A stretch of DNA of 6,464 nt from Chloroflexota bacterium (GCA_021815005.1 JAKAHL010000119.1:1-6464), one strand, 5' to 3'. Counted from the first letter of the stretch, positions 1-5,558 are shown. Numbers and translations are program-made. Notes: generated by a model not told the origin, from the sequence alone.

Positions 1-2
1 CC

Positions 3-206
3 GCCCCCGCCCCCGTCCCCGCGGCAGCCGTTGCGGAGGCCGCTCCCAAGCGGCGCGTGGCGAGGAAGCCCGCCGCCCCGGCCCCCGTCGCCGAGGCGCC
101 GACAGCGAGCGAGGCCGCCCAGGCCCGCGCCGCCGAGGCGCCGACCGCGACCGAGGCACCCAAGCGCCGCTCGACCCGCAAGAAGGCGGAGGCGACCGAG
201 GGCTGA
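3..206 (+). CDS. C-terminal tail of an upstream protein (partial), possibly DNA topoisomerase I
   Basis: The frame is open from the left edge to TGA at 204-206, giving 67 residues with no start inside the window. The tail is almost entirely Ala, Pro, Glu, Lys and Arg. It carries two basic patches, KRRVARKPAA and KRRSTRKKAEATEG, around an AEAPTASEA/AEAPTATEA repeat, and no folded domain is visible. Many bacterial topoisomerase I proteins end in such a basic, disordered tail that helps bind DNA, and topA often lies near tmk and holB in Actinomycetota and Chloroflexota. The identity therefore rests on context and composition only. A thymidylate kinase or another protein with a disordered extension is also possible. 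The codon positions are G/C-ending throughout and the stop lies 28 bases before the holB start, so this is very probably real coding sequence and likely co-transcribed with holB. Confidence 0.7.
   Translation, partial: APAPVPAAAVAEAAPKRRVARKPAAPAPVAEAPTASEAAQARAAEAPTATEAPKRRSTRKKAEATEG
90..157 (+). repeat. Two copies of a 26-bp direct repeat, 42-bp period, inside the upstream gene's tail
   Basis: Copies at 90-115 and 132-157 differ at two bases. They encode AEAPTASEA and AEAPTATEA in the same frame. The period is a multiple of three, so gain or loss of a unit would keep the frame. This is ordinary expansion of a disordered Ala/Pro/Glu segment. Confidence 0.6.
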
Positions 207-234
207 CCTCGGCTCGCGCCGCAAACCGCGCGAC

Positions 235-1437
235 GTGGACGGCTTCCGGACCGTCGGCCACCAGGCCGCCGTGGCGGCCGTCCACGCCATGCTCAGCTCG
301 TCGGTCCCGCACGCCGTGCTCATCAGCGGGCCGGCGTCGGCCGGCAAGACCTCGCTCGCGATGGACCTCGCCGCGGGCCTGCTGTGCTCGGGAGCGTCCG
401 GCGGTCCCCGACCCTGCCGGACCTGCCGGACCTGCCGCCTGATTGAGCACGGCAACCACGGCGACCTTCACCTCCTGGAACCGAGCGGCGCCGGAGAGCA
501 GATCAGGATCGGCGACGAGGCGAGCCCCGAGCCCGGCACCGTTCGCCACCTGATCTCGGAACTGGCGCTGCTCCCCATCGAGGGCGGCGGTCGGGTGGCG
601 GTCATCCGCGATGCGGACCGCATGGGCGACGACGCGCAGGGGGCCCTGCTCAAGACGCTTGAGGAGCCGCCGCCCCGGACGACCATCATCCTGTGCGCCG
701 ACGACGAGGAGCGGCTGCTGCCCACGATCCGCTCGCGGAGTGCCAGGTTGCGGCTCGGGACGGTTGCCGCACGCGACGTCGAGCGGCTGCTGGCGGCGCG
801 AGGTCTCGCCGACCCGCCCACCGCCGCACGGCTGGCCCGGCTCACCGGGGGCCGCCCCGGCTTGGCCATCGCGCTCGCGTCGGCACCGGGAGCCCTGGCG
901 ATCCGCGGCGAGCTCGCCCGCAGCCTGCTCGACCTGCTGGGCGAGCCGCCCGGTGCCCGCCTGACGGCGGCGAGGGGCCTCCAGGCTCGGGCCGGCGACC
1001 TGGCACTCGCCCTGGACGCCGCCGCGACCGAGGCGCCCGAGGCGGCGCCCTCGTCCGTCGCGGGTCCGGGGCGCGGCGCGCGGGGACGCAAGGCCGCGAC
1101 GGCCGTTCCGGCCGAGGCGGAGGAGCAGGCCGCCGACGAGACGCCCGCCAAGGCCAGCCCCAAGGATCGCCGCCGCGCGACCGCGCAGCTCTTCGACGTC
1201 TGGCGCGACCTCGCCCGCGACCTCGCGCTCGCCGGGCAAGGGGCGAGGCAGAGTGTCCGCGACCCCGCCCTGCTGGAGGAGCTCGAGGCTGCCGCTCGCG
1301 GCCTGCCGCCGGGCGCCGCGACCTCGTTCCTCGCCCGGATCGCGGAGGCCGACGGCCTCGTGCGGGCCAACGTTACCCCGGAGCTGCTCGTGGACGTGCT
1401 CCTCCTCCACTGGCCGCGCCGCCGGAGCGCGGCGTGA
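235..1437 (+). CDS. holB: DNA polymerase III subunit delta' (clamp loader)
   Basis: 400 aa from GTG 235. Delta' is the wrench subunit of the clamp-loader complex that places the beta sliding clamp on primed DNA. The N-terminus FRTVGHQAAV and then HAVLISGPASAGKTSL (residues 26-41, Walker A with G32 and K38-T39) fit the family. Next come a zinc module of Cys51, 61, 64 and 67, the Walker B-like VAVIRDADRM (121-130), ALLKTLEEPP (137-146) and IRSRSARL (165-172). The last is the SRC motif with the arginine finger R168 kept and Cys replaced by Ser169. TGGRPGLA at 204-211 is the usual collar-domain entry. Residues about 264-311 form a low-complexity Ala/Glu/Lys/Arg linker, which makes the protein longer than the typical 320-350 aa. 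The frame is open further upstream, but GTG 235 follows the previous stop and starts exactly at the conserved N-terminus. No good Shine-Dalgarno precedes it, so it may depend on translation of the gene before. Confusion with DnaX (gamma/tau) is unlikely, given the length and the SRS motif. Confidence 0.93.
   Translation: MDGFRTVGHQAAVAAVHAMLSSSVPHAVLISGPASAGKTSLAMDLAAGLLCSGASGGPRPCRTCRTCRLIEHGNHGDLHLLEPSGAGEQIRIGDEASPEPGTVRHLISELALLPIEGGGRVAVIRDADRMGDDAQGALLKTLEEPPPRTTIILCADDEERLLPTIRSRSARLRLGTVAARDVERLLAARGLADPPTAARLARLTGGRPGLAIALASAPGALAIRGELARSLLDLLGEPPGARLTAARGLQARAGDLALALDAAATEAPEAAPSSVAGPGRGARGRKAATAVPAEAEEQAADETPAKASPKDRRRATAQLFDVWRDLARDLALAGQGARQSVRDPALLEELEAAARGLPPGAATSFLARIAEADGLVRANVTPELLVDVLLLHWPRRRSAA
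413..439 (+). repeat. Three tandem 9-bp units forming part of the holB zinc module
   Basis: CCTGCCGGA occurs at 413-421 and 422-430, and a third unit at 431-439 differs in its last two bases. Each unit supplies part of the C-R-T pattern, so Cys61, Cys64 and Cys67 of delta' sit at exact 9-bp spacing. Slippage here would add or remove a zinc ligand while keeping the frame. Confidence 0.6.
1424..1427 (+). promoter_or_regulatory. Ribosome binding site for acyP (GGAG)
   Basis: GGAG inside the 3' end of holB lies six bases before GTG 1434. It supports that GTG, which overlaps the holB stop, as the acylphosphatase start. Confidence 0.5.
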
Positions 1438-1742
1438 CGCCCGCCGCCGACCGCGAGCGAATCGACGCCTCGGTGCGCGGGCGGGTGCAGGGGGTCGGCT
1501 TCCGGTACTTCGTCCTGCGCGAGGCGGAGTACCTGGGCCTCGACGGGTTCGTGGCCAACGAGCGCGACGGGAGCGTGCACGTGGTGGCGGAGGGCGCGGC
1601 GACGTCGCTCGACCTGCTGCTCGAGCGGCTGCGCGAGGGTGCGCCCGCGTCGATCGTGGAGCGCGTGATCGAGCGCCGCGAGCCGGCCCGTGGGATCGGC
1701 CTCGGGTTCCGGATCGAGAGCGGGCAGCATCGCGGGGACTGA
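1434..1742 (+). CDS. acyP: Acylphosphatase
   Basis: 102 aa from GTG 1434, close to the family's usual 90-100 aa. Acylphosphatases are small cytosolic alpha/beta enzymes that hydrolyse carboxyl-phosphate bonds of acyl phosphates such as acetyl phosphate or 1,3-bisphosphoglycerate. The signature GRVQGVGFRYFV (16-27) contains the phosphate loop and catalytic Arg24. GFVANERDGSVHVVAEG (38-54) contains catalytic Asn42 in the family's second motif. No signal peptide or extra domain is present, so this is the stand-alone form and not the HypF fusion. The GTG overlaps the holB TGA (GTGA), which indicates translational coupling with holB. The pairing with replication genes is probably gene order without functional meaning. 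The C-terminus (about residues 93-102) is a few residues longer than usual. Confidence 0.93.
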   Translation: MTPAADRERIDASVRGRVQGVGFRYFVLREAEYLGLDGFVANERDGSVHVVAEGAATSLDLLLERLREGAPASIVERVIERREPARGIGLGFRIESGQHRGD

Positions 1743-1934
1743 CGTCGGCGGGCGGGGATCCGCGGGGCGCGCACCTGGCCGCGGGGCGCGTCCGGCCGCG
1801 ACACGCGCCACCGCCGAACCCTGCTCCCCGGCCCCGGCAATCGGTGCCGGCACGCACCGCTAGGACCGTTGTCCGCGGACGACCGGGACCACCCGGCCAT
1901 TGGGTCGCAGCCTCGGCCGGCGCACCATGCCGCC
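1743..1934. other. Non-coding gap between acyP and the 85-aa unknown gene
   Basis: No convincing gene lies in these 192 bases. A 12-bp direct repeat, CCGCGGGGCGCG, occurs at 1760-1771 and 1779-1790 (19-bp period). A perfect 6-bp inverted repeat, CCGGCA/TGCCGG, with a 5-base loop lies at 1834-1850 and has no T-tract after it. TAGGAC at 1861-1866 could be a poor -10 element for the gene starting at 1935, but its final base departs from TANNNT. The coding frame of the next gene stays open back to TTG 1869, so the upper part of this gap could be coding if that start is used. Confidence 0.5.
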
Positions 1935-2192
1935 ATGGACCACCAGACGCCTGCCGAGGAGATGGCCTCGCTGTACCGCGCGGTCCTCGACACGGTCTGG
2001 CGGCTGGAGCGCATGGGCGAGCGCGACTTCGCGCTGCAGGTCCGGCGGCGAGCCGTGACGACCTACGCGACCCGATGGGACGAGGGCGGCCAGCACGAGC
2101 TCGGCCGGATCAATCGCGATGCCCTGCGGCGCCTCGCGTCGTGCCGTCCCGCGGCCGGATTCGCGCTGGAGGCCAGCGCCGAGCCATCCTGA
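1935..2192 (+). CDS. Small protein of unknown function (85 aa)
   Basis: I do not recognise this protein. From ATG 1935 it reads as a soluble, mostly helical, arginine-rich protein. It has EEMASLYRAVLDTVWRLERM near the N-terminus, then an RERDF/VRRRAVTTYATRWDEGG-like middle and a helix ending RRLASC. The hydrophobic spacing of residues about 8-65 looks like two or three amphipathic helices, and there is no signal peptide or membrane segment. The C-terminal 15 residues look disordered. The frame is open to TTG 1869, which would add 22 residues of low-complexity sequence. I prefer ATG 1935 because the helical part begins just after it. No Shine-Dalgarno precedes either start. Strong G/C bias at codon position 3 and the same-strand position support a real gene. 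Confidence 0.6.
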   Translation: MDHQTPAEEMASLYRAVLDTVWRLERMGERDFALQVRRRAVTTYATRWDEGGQHELGRINRDALRRLASCRPAAGFALEASAEPS

Positions 2193-2204
2193 CCGCCGGC
2201 CCCA

Positions 2205-2218
2205 GGGGCGCTCGCCCC
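2205..2218 (+). other. Short GC hairpin after the 85-aa gene
   Basis: GGGGC (2205-2209) and GCCCC (2214-2218) form a 5-bp stem with loop GCTC, 12 bases after the stop at 2192. No T-tract follows, so it is at best a weak or Rho-assisted transcription end. Confidence 0.2.
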
Positions 2219-2220
2219 CG

Positions 2221-2250
2221 CCGACATGCCCCGACCGTGCGGCGTACGCT
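2221..2250 (+). promoter_or_regulatory. Probable promoter for a leaderless transcript starting at the 2257 gene
   Basis: TACGCT at 2245-2250 fits the TANNNT -10 pattern. CCGACA at 2221-2226 matches TTGACA at four of six bases, with an 18-base spacer. Transcription would begin about 6-7 bases after the -10 element, that is at or next to ATG 2257, giving an mRNA with no leader. This also explains why that ATG lacks a Shine-Dalgarno sequence. Confidence 0.5.
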
Positions 2251-2256
2251 GGCGTC

Positions 2257-2556
2257 ATGCCCGCGACAACCGCAGCCCTCCTCGCCCGCGCCCGCGCCGC
2301 GTTCGACGTCCTGGCCGCGACGGCCGAGCCCGTGACCGACGAACTCCAGTACCTCGCCGACCTCGAGACCGTCTGGGGCGCGCGCCTGCAGGCCGTGTCC
2401 GACGCTCGCGGCGCCGAGGAGGCGCCCCCCGGCGCCGAGCCCGCCATCGAGGCGCTCGAGGCCGAGGCGGCGGCGATCACGGATCCGCATCGGGCCATCG
2501 ACTGGATGTCCACGCTGCCCCAGGTCGCCCTGGCGGCGATCGGCGAGACTGCCTGA
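2257..2556 (+). CDS. Small acidic protein of unknown function (99 aa), coupled to a nuclease-like gene
   Basis: I do not recognise this family. From ATG 2257 the 99 residues contain about 16 Asp/Glu and about 5 Arg and no Lys, so the protein is strongly acidic. It appears all-helical: residues 1-21 (TTAALLARARAAFDVLAA), 27-48 (VTDELQYLADLETVWGARL) and an end helix with IDWMSTLPQVALAAIG. A Glu/Ala/Pro-rich stretch at about 50-75 is probably flexible. There is no signal peptide or membrane segment. The TGA overlaps the next gene's ATG (TGATG), and the probable promoter lies directly before its own ATG, so it is the first gene of a tightly coupled unit. An acidic partner made just ahead of a nuclease-like protein could be a binding or control subunit, but that is inference. 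Confidence 0.65.
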   Translation: MPATTAALLARARAAFDVLAATAEPVTDELQYLADLETVWGARLQAVSDARGAEEAPPGAEPAIEALEAEAAAITDPHRAIDWMSTLPQVALAAIGETA

Positions 2557-3242
2557 TGCGGTTCATGGAGGCCCGACCCGACGGGCGTGCGGTCGTCTAT
2601 GCGCACATCCAGGCCGACCCGCTCGTGCTGCGCGCCGCGGACCTGCTGGCGGACGCCACCACCACCCAGCGGCTGCTCGCCCGGGCCGTGATGAACGGCG
2701 AGTCTGCCGATCCCGCGCGCTGGCGGGCGATGTTCCCCGCCCTGTTCGGGCCGTCGGCGCCAGGTCCCGGGGATCCGGCCCGCGACCGCTCCGAGGCAAT
2801 CCTCGGCGTCTCGCTCGAGGTGGCCGACCGCGGCGAGCAGACCCGCAGCCAGTTCCGCGGCGCGGTCGTGGAGGCGCTCGCCGAGCGGCTCCTGGCAGGC
2901 CGCACCGGCCCGGTCCGGCGCGAGCGGCGGATCCTGTTCGACGGCCGGCCAGCCGAGATCCACCCGTACGACGTGACCGCGGAGCGCGAGGGCGCCGCCG
3001 AGGCATGGGACTGCAAGTGGGGCGCCCGCGGCATCAAGGCCGACGTCATCCACCAACTCGACGACGCGCGTCGCGGTGCGGCCGACGAGGGCGGGAAGCT
3101 GCTGGTCGGGCTGGTCGTGTTCGACGCCCGCCGGTCGTGCGAGGTGCGGCTGGTGCGCGAGCGCGGGCCGGTGTCGCTCGACGGCCTGCGGCTGGTCGCG
3201 CTCGAGGGACTGGACCGGCTCGCGGGGAGGAAGCCCGCGTGA
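2556..3242 (+). CDS. Putative PD-(D/E)XK-type nuclease-fold protein of unknown role (228 aa)
   Basis: 228 aa from ATG 2556, overlapping the previous stop by one base. I do not recognise a named family. The middle looks like a restriction-endonuclease fold. A helix FRGAVVEALAERLL (100-113) carries Glu106. Strands follow at RRERRILFD and AEIHPYDVT with Asp139, then AWDCKWGAR with Asp152-Cys-Lys154 (the D-x-K form of the motif). After these comes a helix DVIHQLDDARR (163-173) with Gln167, as in RecB-like motif IV. Spacing of 12 residues between Asp139 and Asp152 fits the fold. Residues about 1-90 are mostly helical and of unknown role, and the C-terminal strands (KLLVGLVVFDARR) could complete the sheet. 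The protein is cytosolic, with no signal or membrane segment. The fold call rests on four residues in the right order, not on overall similarity; an inactive relative or another alpha/beta fold is possible. The stop overlaps the thioesterase GTG. Confidence 0.75.
   Translation: MRFMEARPDGRAVVYAHIQADPLVLRAADLLADATTTQRLLARAVMNGESADPARWRAMFPALFGPSAPGPGDPARDRSEAILGVSLEVADRGEQTRSQFRGAVVEALAERLLAGRTGPVRRERRILFDGRPAEIHPYDVTAEREGAAEAWDCKWGARGIKADVIHQLDDARRGAADEGGKLLVGLVVFDARRSCEVRLVRERGPVSLDGLRLVALEGLDRLAGRKPA
3224..3231 (+). promoter_or_regulatory. Strong ribosome binding site for the thioesterase gene (GGGGAGGA)
   Basis: The core GGAGG at 3226-3230 ends eight bases before GTG 3239. It fixes that GTG as the start, even though the frame is open further upstream and the GTG overlaps the previous stop codon. 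Confidence 0.75.
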
Positions 3243-4036
3243 GCGAGTTGCCGGGCGACGCGGCCGACGACACCTGGAGCCTCACCGTCCCGTACCGGGC
3301 GCGGTTCGACGAGTGCGGGCCGGATGACCTGGTGCGCTCGTCGGCGCTGCTGCGGTACGCGCAGGATGTCGCCTGGATCCACTCCGAGCGCCTGGGCTTC
3401 ACGCGGGCCTGGTACACCGACCGCAACCTGGGCTGGGTGGTGCGCACGGCGGACCTGGCGATCCTGGCGCCGCTGCCGCTGGGCACGACCGTCACGATGC
3501 GCACCCAGGTCGTCGGCTTCCGGCGCTTCTGGGCCCGGCGGCTCACCGAGGGGCGGCTGGCGGACGGGACGCTCGCCGTCCGCGGCCAGACCGACTGGGT
3601 GATCATCGACACGGCCCGCGGCGTGCCGGGCCGCCTGCCGCCGGAGTTCGTCGCCCGGTTCGGCGTGGCCACCGCATCGTTTGAGCCCGGCAGGGTCACG
3701 CTGCCGGAGCCCCCCGCCGACGGCGTCGGCCGGCTCACCATGCTCGTGCGGCCGCAGGACATCGACCCCATGGGCCACGCCAACAACGGCGCCTACCTCG
3801 ACTACCTCGAGGAGAGCTTGCTGGCCGTGGGCGGGGCGGCGGCCGGGCTGGCCGTCGGCATCCCGCGGCGCTTCCGCATCGAGTACCTCCAGCCCGCGAG
3901 GCTGGGCACGGCCCTGAGGGCTGCGACGTGGGCCATCGACGGTCCGGACGGTGCGGTGCCCGGCTGGGCGTGGCGGCTCTCCGGCGACGACGGCACGGAG
4001 CTGGCGCGTGGCCTGGCCACGCCGGACGGCGCCTGA
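3239..4036 (+). CDS. Double-hotdog acyl-ACP/acyl-CoA thioesterase
   Basis: 265 aa from GTG 3239. The protein has two hotdog domains in tandem, as in the FatA/FatB-like acyl-ACP thioesterase family, which release fatty acids from acyl carrier protein or CoA in the cytosol. The first domain begins YRARFDECGPDDLVRSSALL (19-38) and continues with RYAQDVAWIHSERLGF, the usual substrate-channel helix. The second contains VRPQDIDPMGHANNGAYL (170-187). Asp176, His180 and Asn182-Asn183 match the 4HBT D-x-M-G-H-x-N-N pattern. Relative to plant FatB's D-x-N-x-H motif, the catalytic Asn position is Met178, as is common in bacterial relatives. Total length fits the bacterial members, and there is no signal peptide. 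It is translationally coupled to the nuclease-like gene before it (GTGA), although no metabolic link between them is obvious. Chain length and ACP versus CoA preference cannot be read from the sequence. Confidence 0.88.
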   Translation: MSELPGDAADDTWSLTVPYRARFDECGPDDLVRSSALLRYAQDVAWIHSERLGFTRAWYTDRNLGWVVRTADLAILAPLPLGTTVTMRTQVVGFRRFWARRLTEGRLADGTLAVRGQTDWVIIDTARGVPGRLPPEFVARFGVATASFEPGRVTLPEPPADGVGRLTMLVRPQDIDPMGHANNGAYLDYLEESLLAVGGAAAGLAVGIPRRFRIEYLQPARLGTALRAATWAIDGPDGAVPGWAWRLSGDDGTELARGLATPDGA

Positions 4037-4041
4037 GCGCT

Positions 4042-4077
4042 GGGCCCGATCCGCCCCCGCTCGCGCGCCATCGGCCC
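4042..4077 (+). terminator. Imperfect hairpin after the thioesterase gene, possible transcription end
   Basis: GGGCCCGAT (4042-4050) can pair with ATCGGCCC (4070-4077), leaving one bulged C and a 19-base loop. It starts five bases after the stop at 4036 and lies before the next promoter. There is no T-tract and the loop is long, so it is a weak terminator candidate. Confidence 0.25.
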
Positions 4078-4127
4078 GCCGGTCGCGCCACGCGGGAGAC
4101 AAGCCCGCGCCACCCGGGCCGTGCCGC

Positions 4128-4136
4128 TGCTAGGCT
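4128..4136 (+). promoter_or_regulatory. Extended -10 promoter for the glutamine-synthetase-like operon
   Basis: TAGGCT at 4131-4136 is preceded directly by TGC (4128-4130), the extended -10 form TGN-TANNNT. No -35 hexamer is recognisable at normal spacing, which an extended -10 can tolerate. Transcription would start near 4143, leaving a leader of about 50 bases that contains the ribosome binding site at 4180-4185. Confidence 0.45.
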
Positions 4137-4179
4137 GGCGACCCTGCGCCCGCGCGTGTCGCGCTGGCGGGCCGGTGCG

Positions 4180-4185
4180 AGGAGG
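4180..4185 (+). promoter_or_regulatory. Strong ribosome binding site that decides the TTG start (AGGAGG)
   Basis: A perfect AGGAGG ends eight bases before TTG 4194. There is no ATG or GTG at suitable spacing, and the protein family's N-terminal region begins just after it, so the rare TTG is taken as the real start. Confidence 0.85.
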
Positions 4186-4193
4186 CTGCTGCG

Positions 4194-5552
4194 TTGACCC
4201 CCGAGGATGTCGTCGCCCGCGCTGCCCAGGACGGCGTGCGGCTGGTTCGCTTCCTGTATGTGGACCCCTCGGGCGTGATCCGCGGCAAGAACGTCCACAC
4301 GGACCGGCTGGCCGGCAAGCTCCGCGAGGGCGTTGGCCTCACCCGTGCCCAGAACGCCGTCAACGTGCTCGAGAACATGGTGGACGTCGAGGGCATGGCG
4401 CCGGTCGGGGAGATCCGCATCGTGCCGGACCCTGACACCTACTCGGCGCTGCCGTGGGTGCGCGCCACTGCGAGCGTCATCTGCGACCAGCTCGACCACG
4501 ACGGCGAGGACTGGGGCGGCTGCACGCGCTCGTTCCTCAAGCGCGCAATCGCCCTCGCCGCCGAGCGGGGCATCGTGCTCAAGGCCAGCTTCGAGAACGA
4601 GTTCTACCTCGCGCACGAGGTGGATGGGCGCGTTGTCCCCTTCGGCAACGGGCCGGTCTACTCGTCGGCGGGGATGGACCGCGCGGCTGACGTCATGCTC
4701 GACATCACGGACGCCCTCACGGCCCAGGGCATCGAGGTGGAGCAGGCCATCAACGAGTACGGCCCGGGGCAGCAGGAGATCGCCGTGCGCTACCGCGATG
4801 CCCTCGCGGCGGCCGACCAGCAGGTCAAGCTCCGCGACACTGTCCGCGGGGTGGCGGAGAACGGCCACGGGCTGATCGCCAGCTTCGCGCCCAAGCCGTG
4901 GGCCGACGGCATCGGCTCGGGTGCCCACATCCACTTCAGCCTCTGGTCCGCTGACGGCGCCACCAACCTGCTCTACGATGCAGAGGCCGGACCTGACCGC
5001 CTGCTGTCGTCGCCGGGCCGGGCGTTCGTGGCGGGCGTCATGGACCACCTCCCCGCCCTCGTGGCGCTCACCTGCCCCTCGTTCAACAGCTACGAGCGCC
5101 TGGCCCCCGACGCCTGGGCCGGCTCGACGGTGTCCTGGGGCCTCGACAACCGCGAGTGCACCGTGCGCGTCGCCTCGTCGTTCTGGGGGCGCGAGGCCGA
5201 GTCCACCAACGTGGAGCTCAAGGCCTGCGACCCGTCGTGCAACCCCTACCTGGCGCTGGGCGGGCTGCTGCTGGCGGGTCTGGACGGGATGGACCGGGGC
5301 CTGGAGCCGCCCGAGCCCGCGACCAAGAACCCGGCCCGCATGACGGCCGAGGAGCAGGCGCGCTGCGGCATCCGCCCGCTGCCGGGCTCGCTGCGCGAGG
5401 CGCTGGCCAACCTCCAGTCGGACCCCGTCCTGTACGGCGGGCTGGGCGACCTCCTCGCCCGCTCCGTCGTGGCCGTCCGGGCCAACGAGGCCGAGGTGCT
5501 CGAGGCCATGTCGCCCGATGCCGCCCGCGACGTCTTCTTGCGGGTGTTCTGA
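4194..5552 (+). CDS. Glutamine synthetase superfamily enzyme (FluG/PuuA-like gamma-glutamyl amide ligase)
   Basis: 452 aa from TTG 4194, the family's usual length. The enzyme joins glutamate to ammonia or an amine using ATP, in the cytosol as an oligomer. The beta-grasp start is VRFLYVDPSGVIRGKN (18-33). Metal and substrate residues are in place: Glu134 and Glu136 in SFENEFYL, Glu188 and Glu195 in NEYGPGQQEI, His245 and His247 in GSGAHIHFSLW, Arg302 in NSYERL, Arg320, and Glu341 in NVELKACDPSCNPYLAL. Lys343 stands where classical GlnA has Arg, and the tail lacks the NLYDLP tyrosine that is adenylylated in GlnA. ELK-type sequences are, from memory, closer to FluG/nodulin-like and gamma-glutamyl-amine ligases than to housekeeping GlnA. 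The substrate cannot be read from the sequence. It has its own promoter and Shine-Dalgarno and is followed after six bases by an FCD regulator, which suggests an inducible catabolic operon more than general nitrogen assimilation. Confidence 0.9.
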   Translation: MTPEDVVARAAQDGVRLVRFLYVDPSGVIRGKNVHTDRLAGKLREGVGLTRAQNAVNVLENMVDVEGMAPVGEIRIVPDPDTYSALPWVRATASVICDQLDHDGEDWGGCTRSFLKRAIALAAERGIVLKASFENEFYLAHEVDGRVVPFGNGPVYSSAGMDRAADVMLDITDALTAQGIEVEQAINEYGPGQQEIAVRYRDALAAADQQVKLRDTVRGVAENGHGLIASFAPKPWADGIGSGAHIHFSLWSADGATNLLYDAEAGPDRLLSSPGRAFVAGVMDHLPALVALTCPSFNSYERLAPDAWAGSTVSWGLDNRECTVRVASSFWGREAESTNVELKACDPSCNPYLALGGLLLAGLDGMDRGLEPPEPATKNPARMTAEEQARCGIRPLPGSLREALANLQSDPVLYGGLGDLLARSVVAVRANEAEVLEAMSPDAARDVFLRVF

Positions 5553-5558
5553 GCCGCC

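Noticed and set aside
31..234. A longer delta' protein starting at position 31 or elsewhere upstream of 235.
   Set aside because: The extra residues are a Pro/Arg-rich misframed reading of the upstream gene's tail. The conserved delta' N-terminus begins at GTG 235.
1760..1790. 12-bp direct repeat CCGCGGGGCGCG with 19-bp period, as a possible operator or attachment site.
   Set aside because: Such G/C-only repeats arise easily in this composition. No integrase, operator symmetry or flanking signal supports a role.
1834..1850. Perfect 6-bp inverted repeat as an intrinsic terminator after acyP.
   Set aside because: The stem is short, no T-tract follows, and it lies more than 90 bases after the stop.
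468..1853. A 461-codon - strand open frame across holB and acyP.
   Set aside because: It is antisense to two clearly identified genes and is rich in Arg, Ala, Pro and Ser, as expected for a mirror frame.
1861..1866. TAGGAC as a -10 element for the 85-aa gene.
   Set aside because: It lacks the final T of TANNNT and no -35 is visible at normal spacing, so it is mentioned in the gap entry only.
1860..3056. A 398-codon - strand open frame that could replace the unknown + strand genes.
   Set aside because: The + strand genes there have overlapping start/stop junctions, a promoter at the right place and motif-like conserved blocks. The antisense translation shows no domain.
2257..3242. A type II toxin-antitoxin or restriction system.
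   Set aside because: No methyltransferase, antitoxin DNA-binding domain or mobile element is visible, and the nuclease assignment itself is tentative. The idea is kept only as one possibility in the findings.
2597..4102. A 501-codon - strand open frame over the nuclease-like and thioesterase genes.
   Set aside because: It overlaps the well-supported thioesterase, and its translation is a composition-driven mirror with no motif.
4194..5552. Housekeeping glutamine synthetase glnA.
   Set aside because: The Arg-to-Lys change, the ELK motif, the missing adenylylation tyrosine and the adjacent FCD regulator fit a divergent family member better, so no glnA symbol was given.
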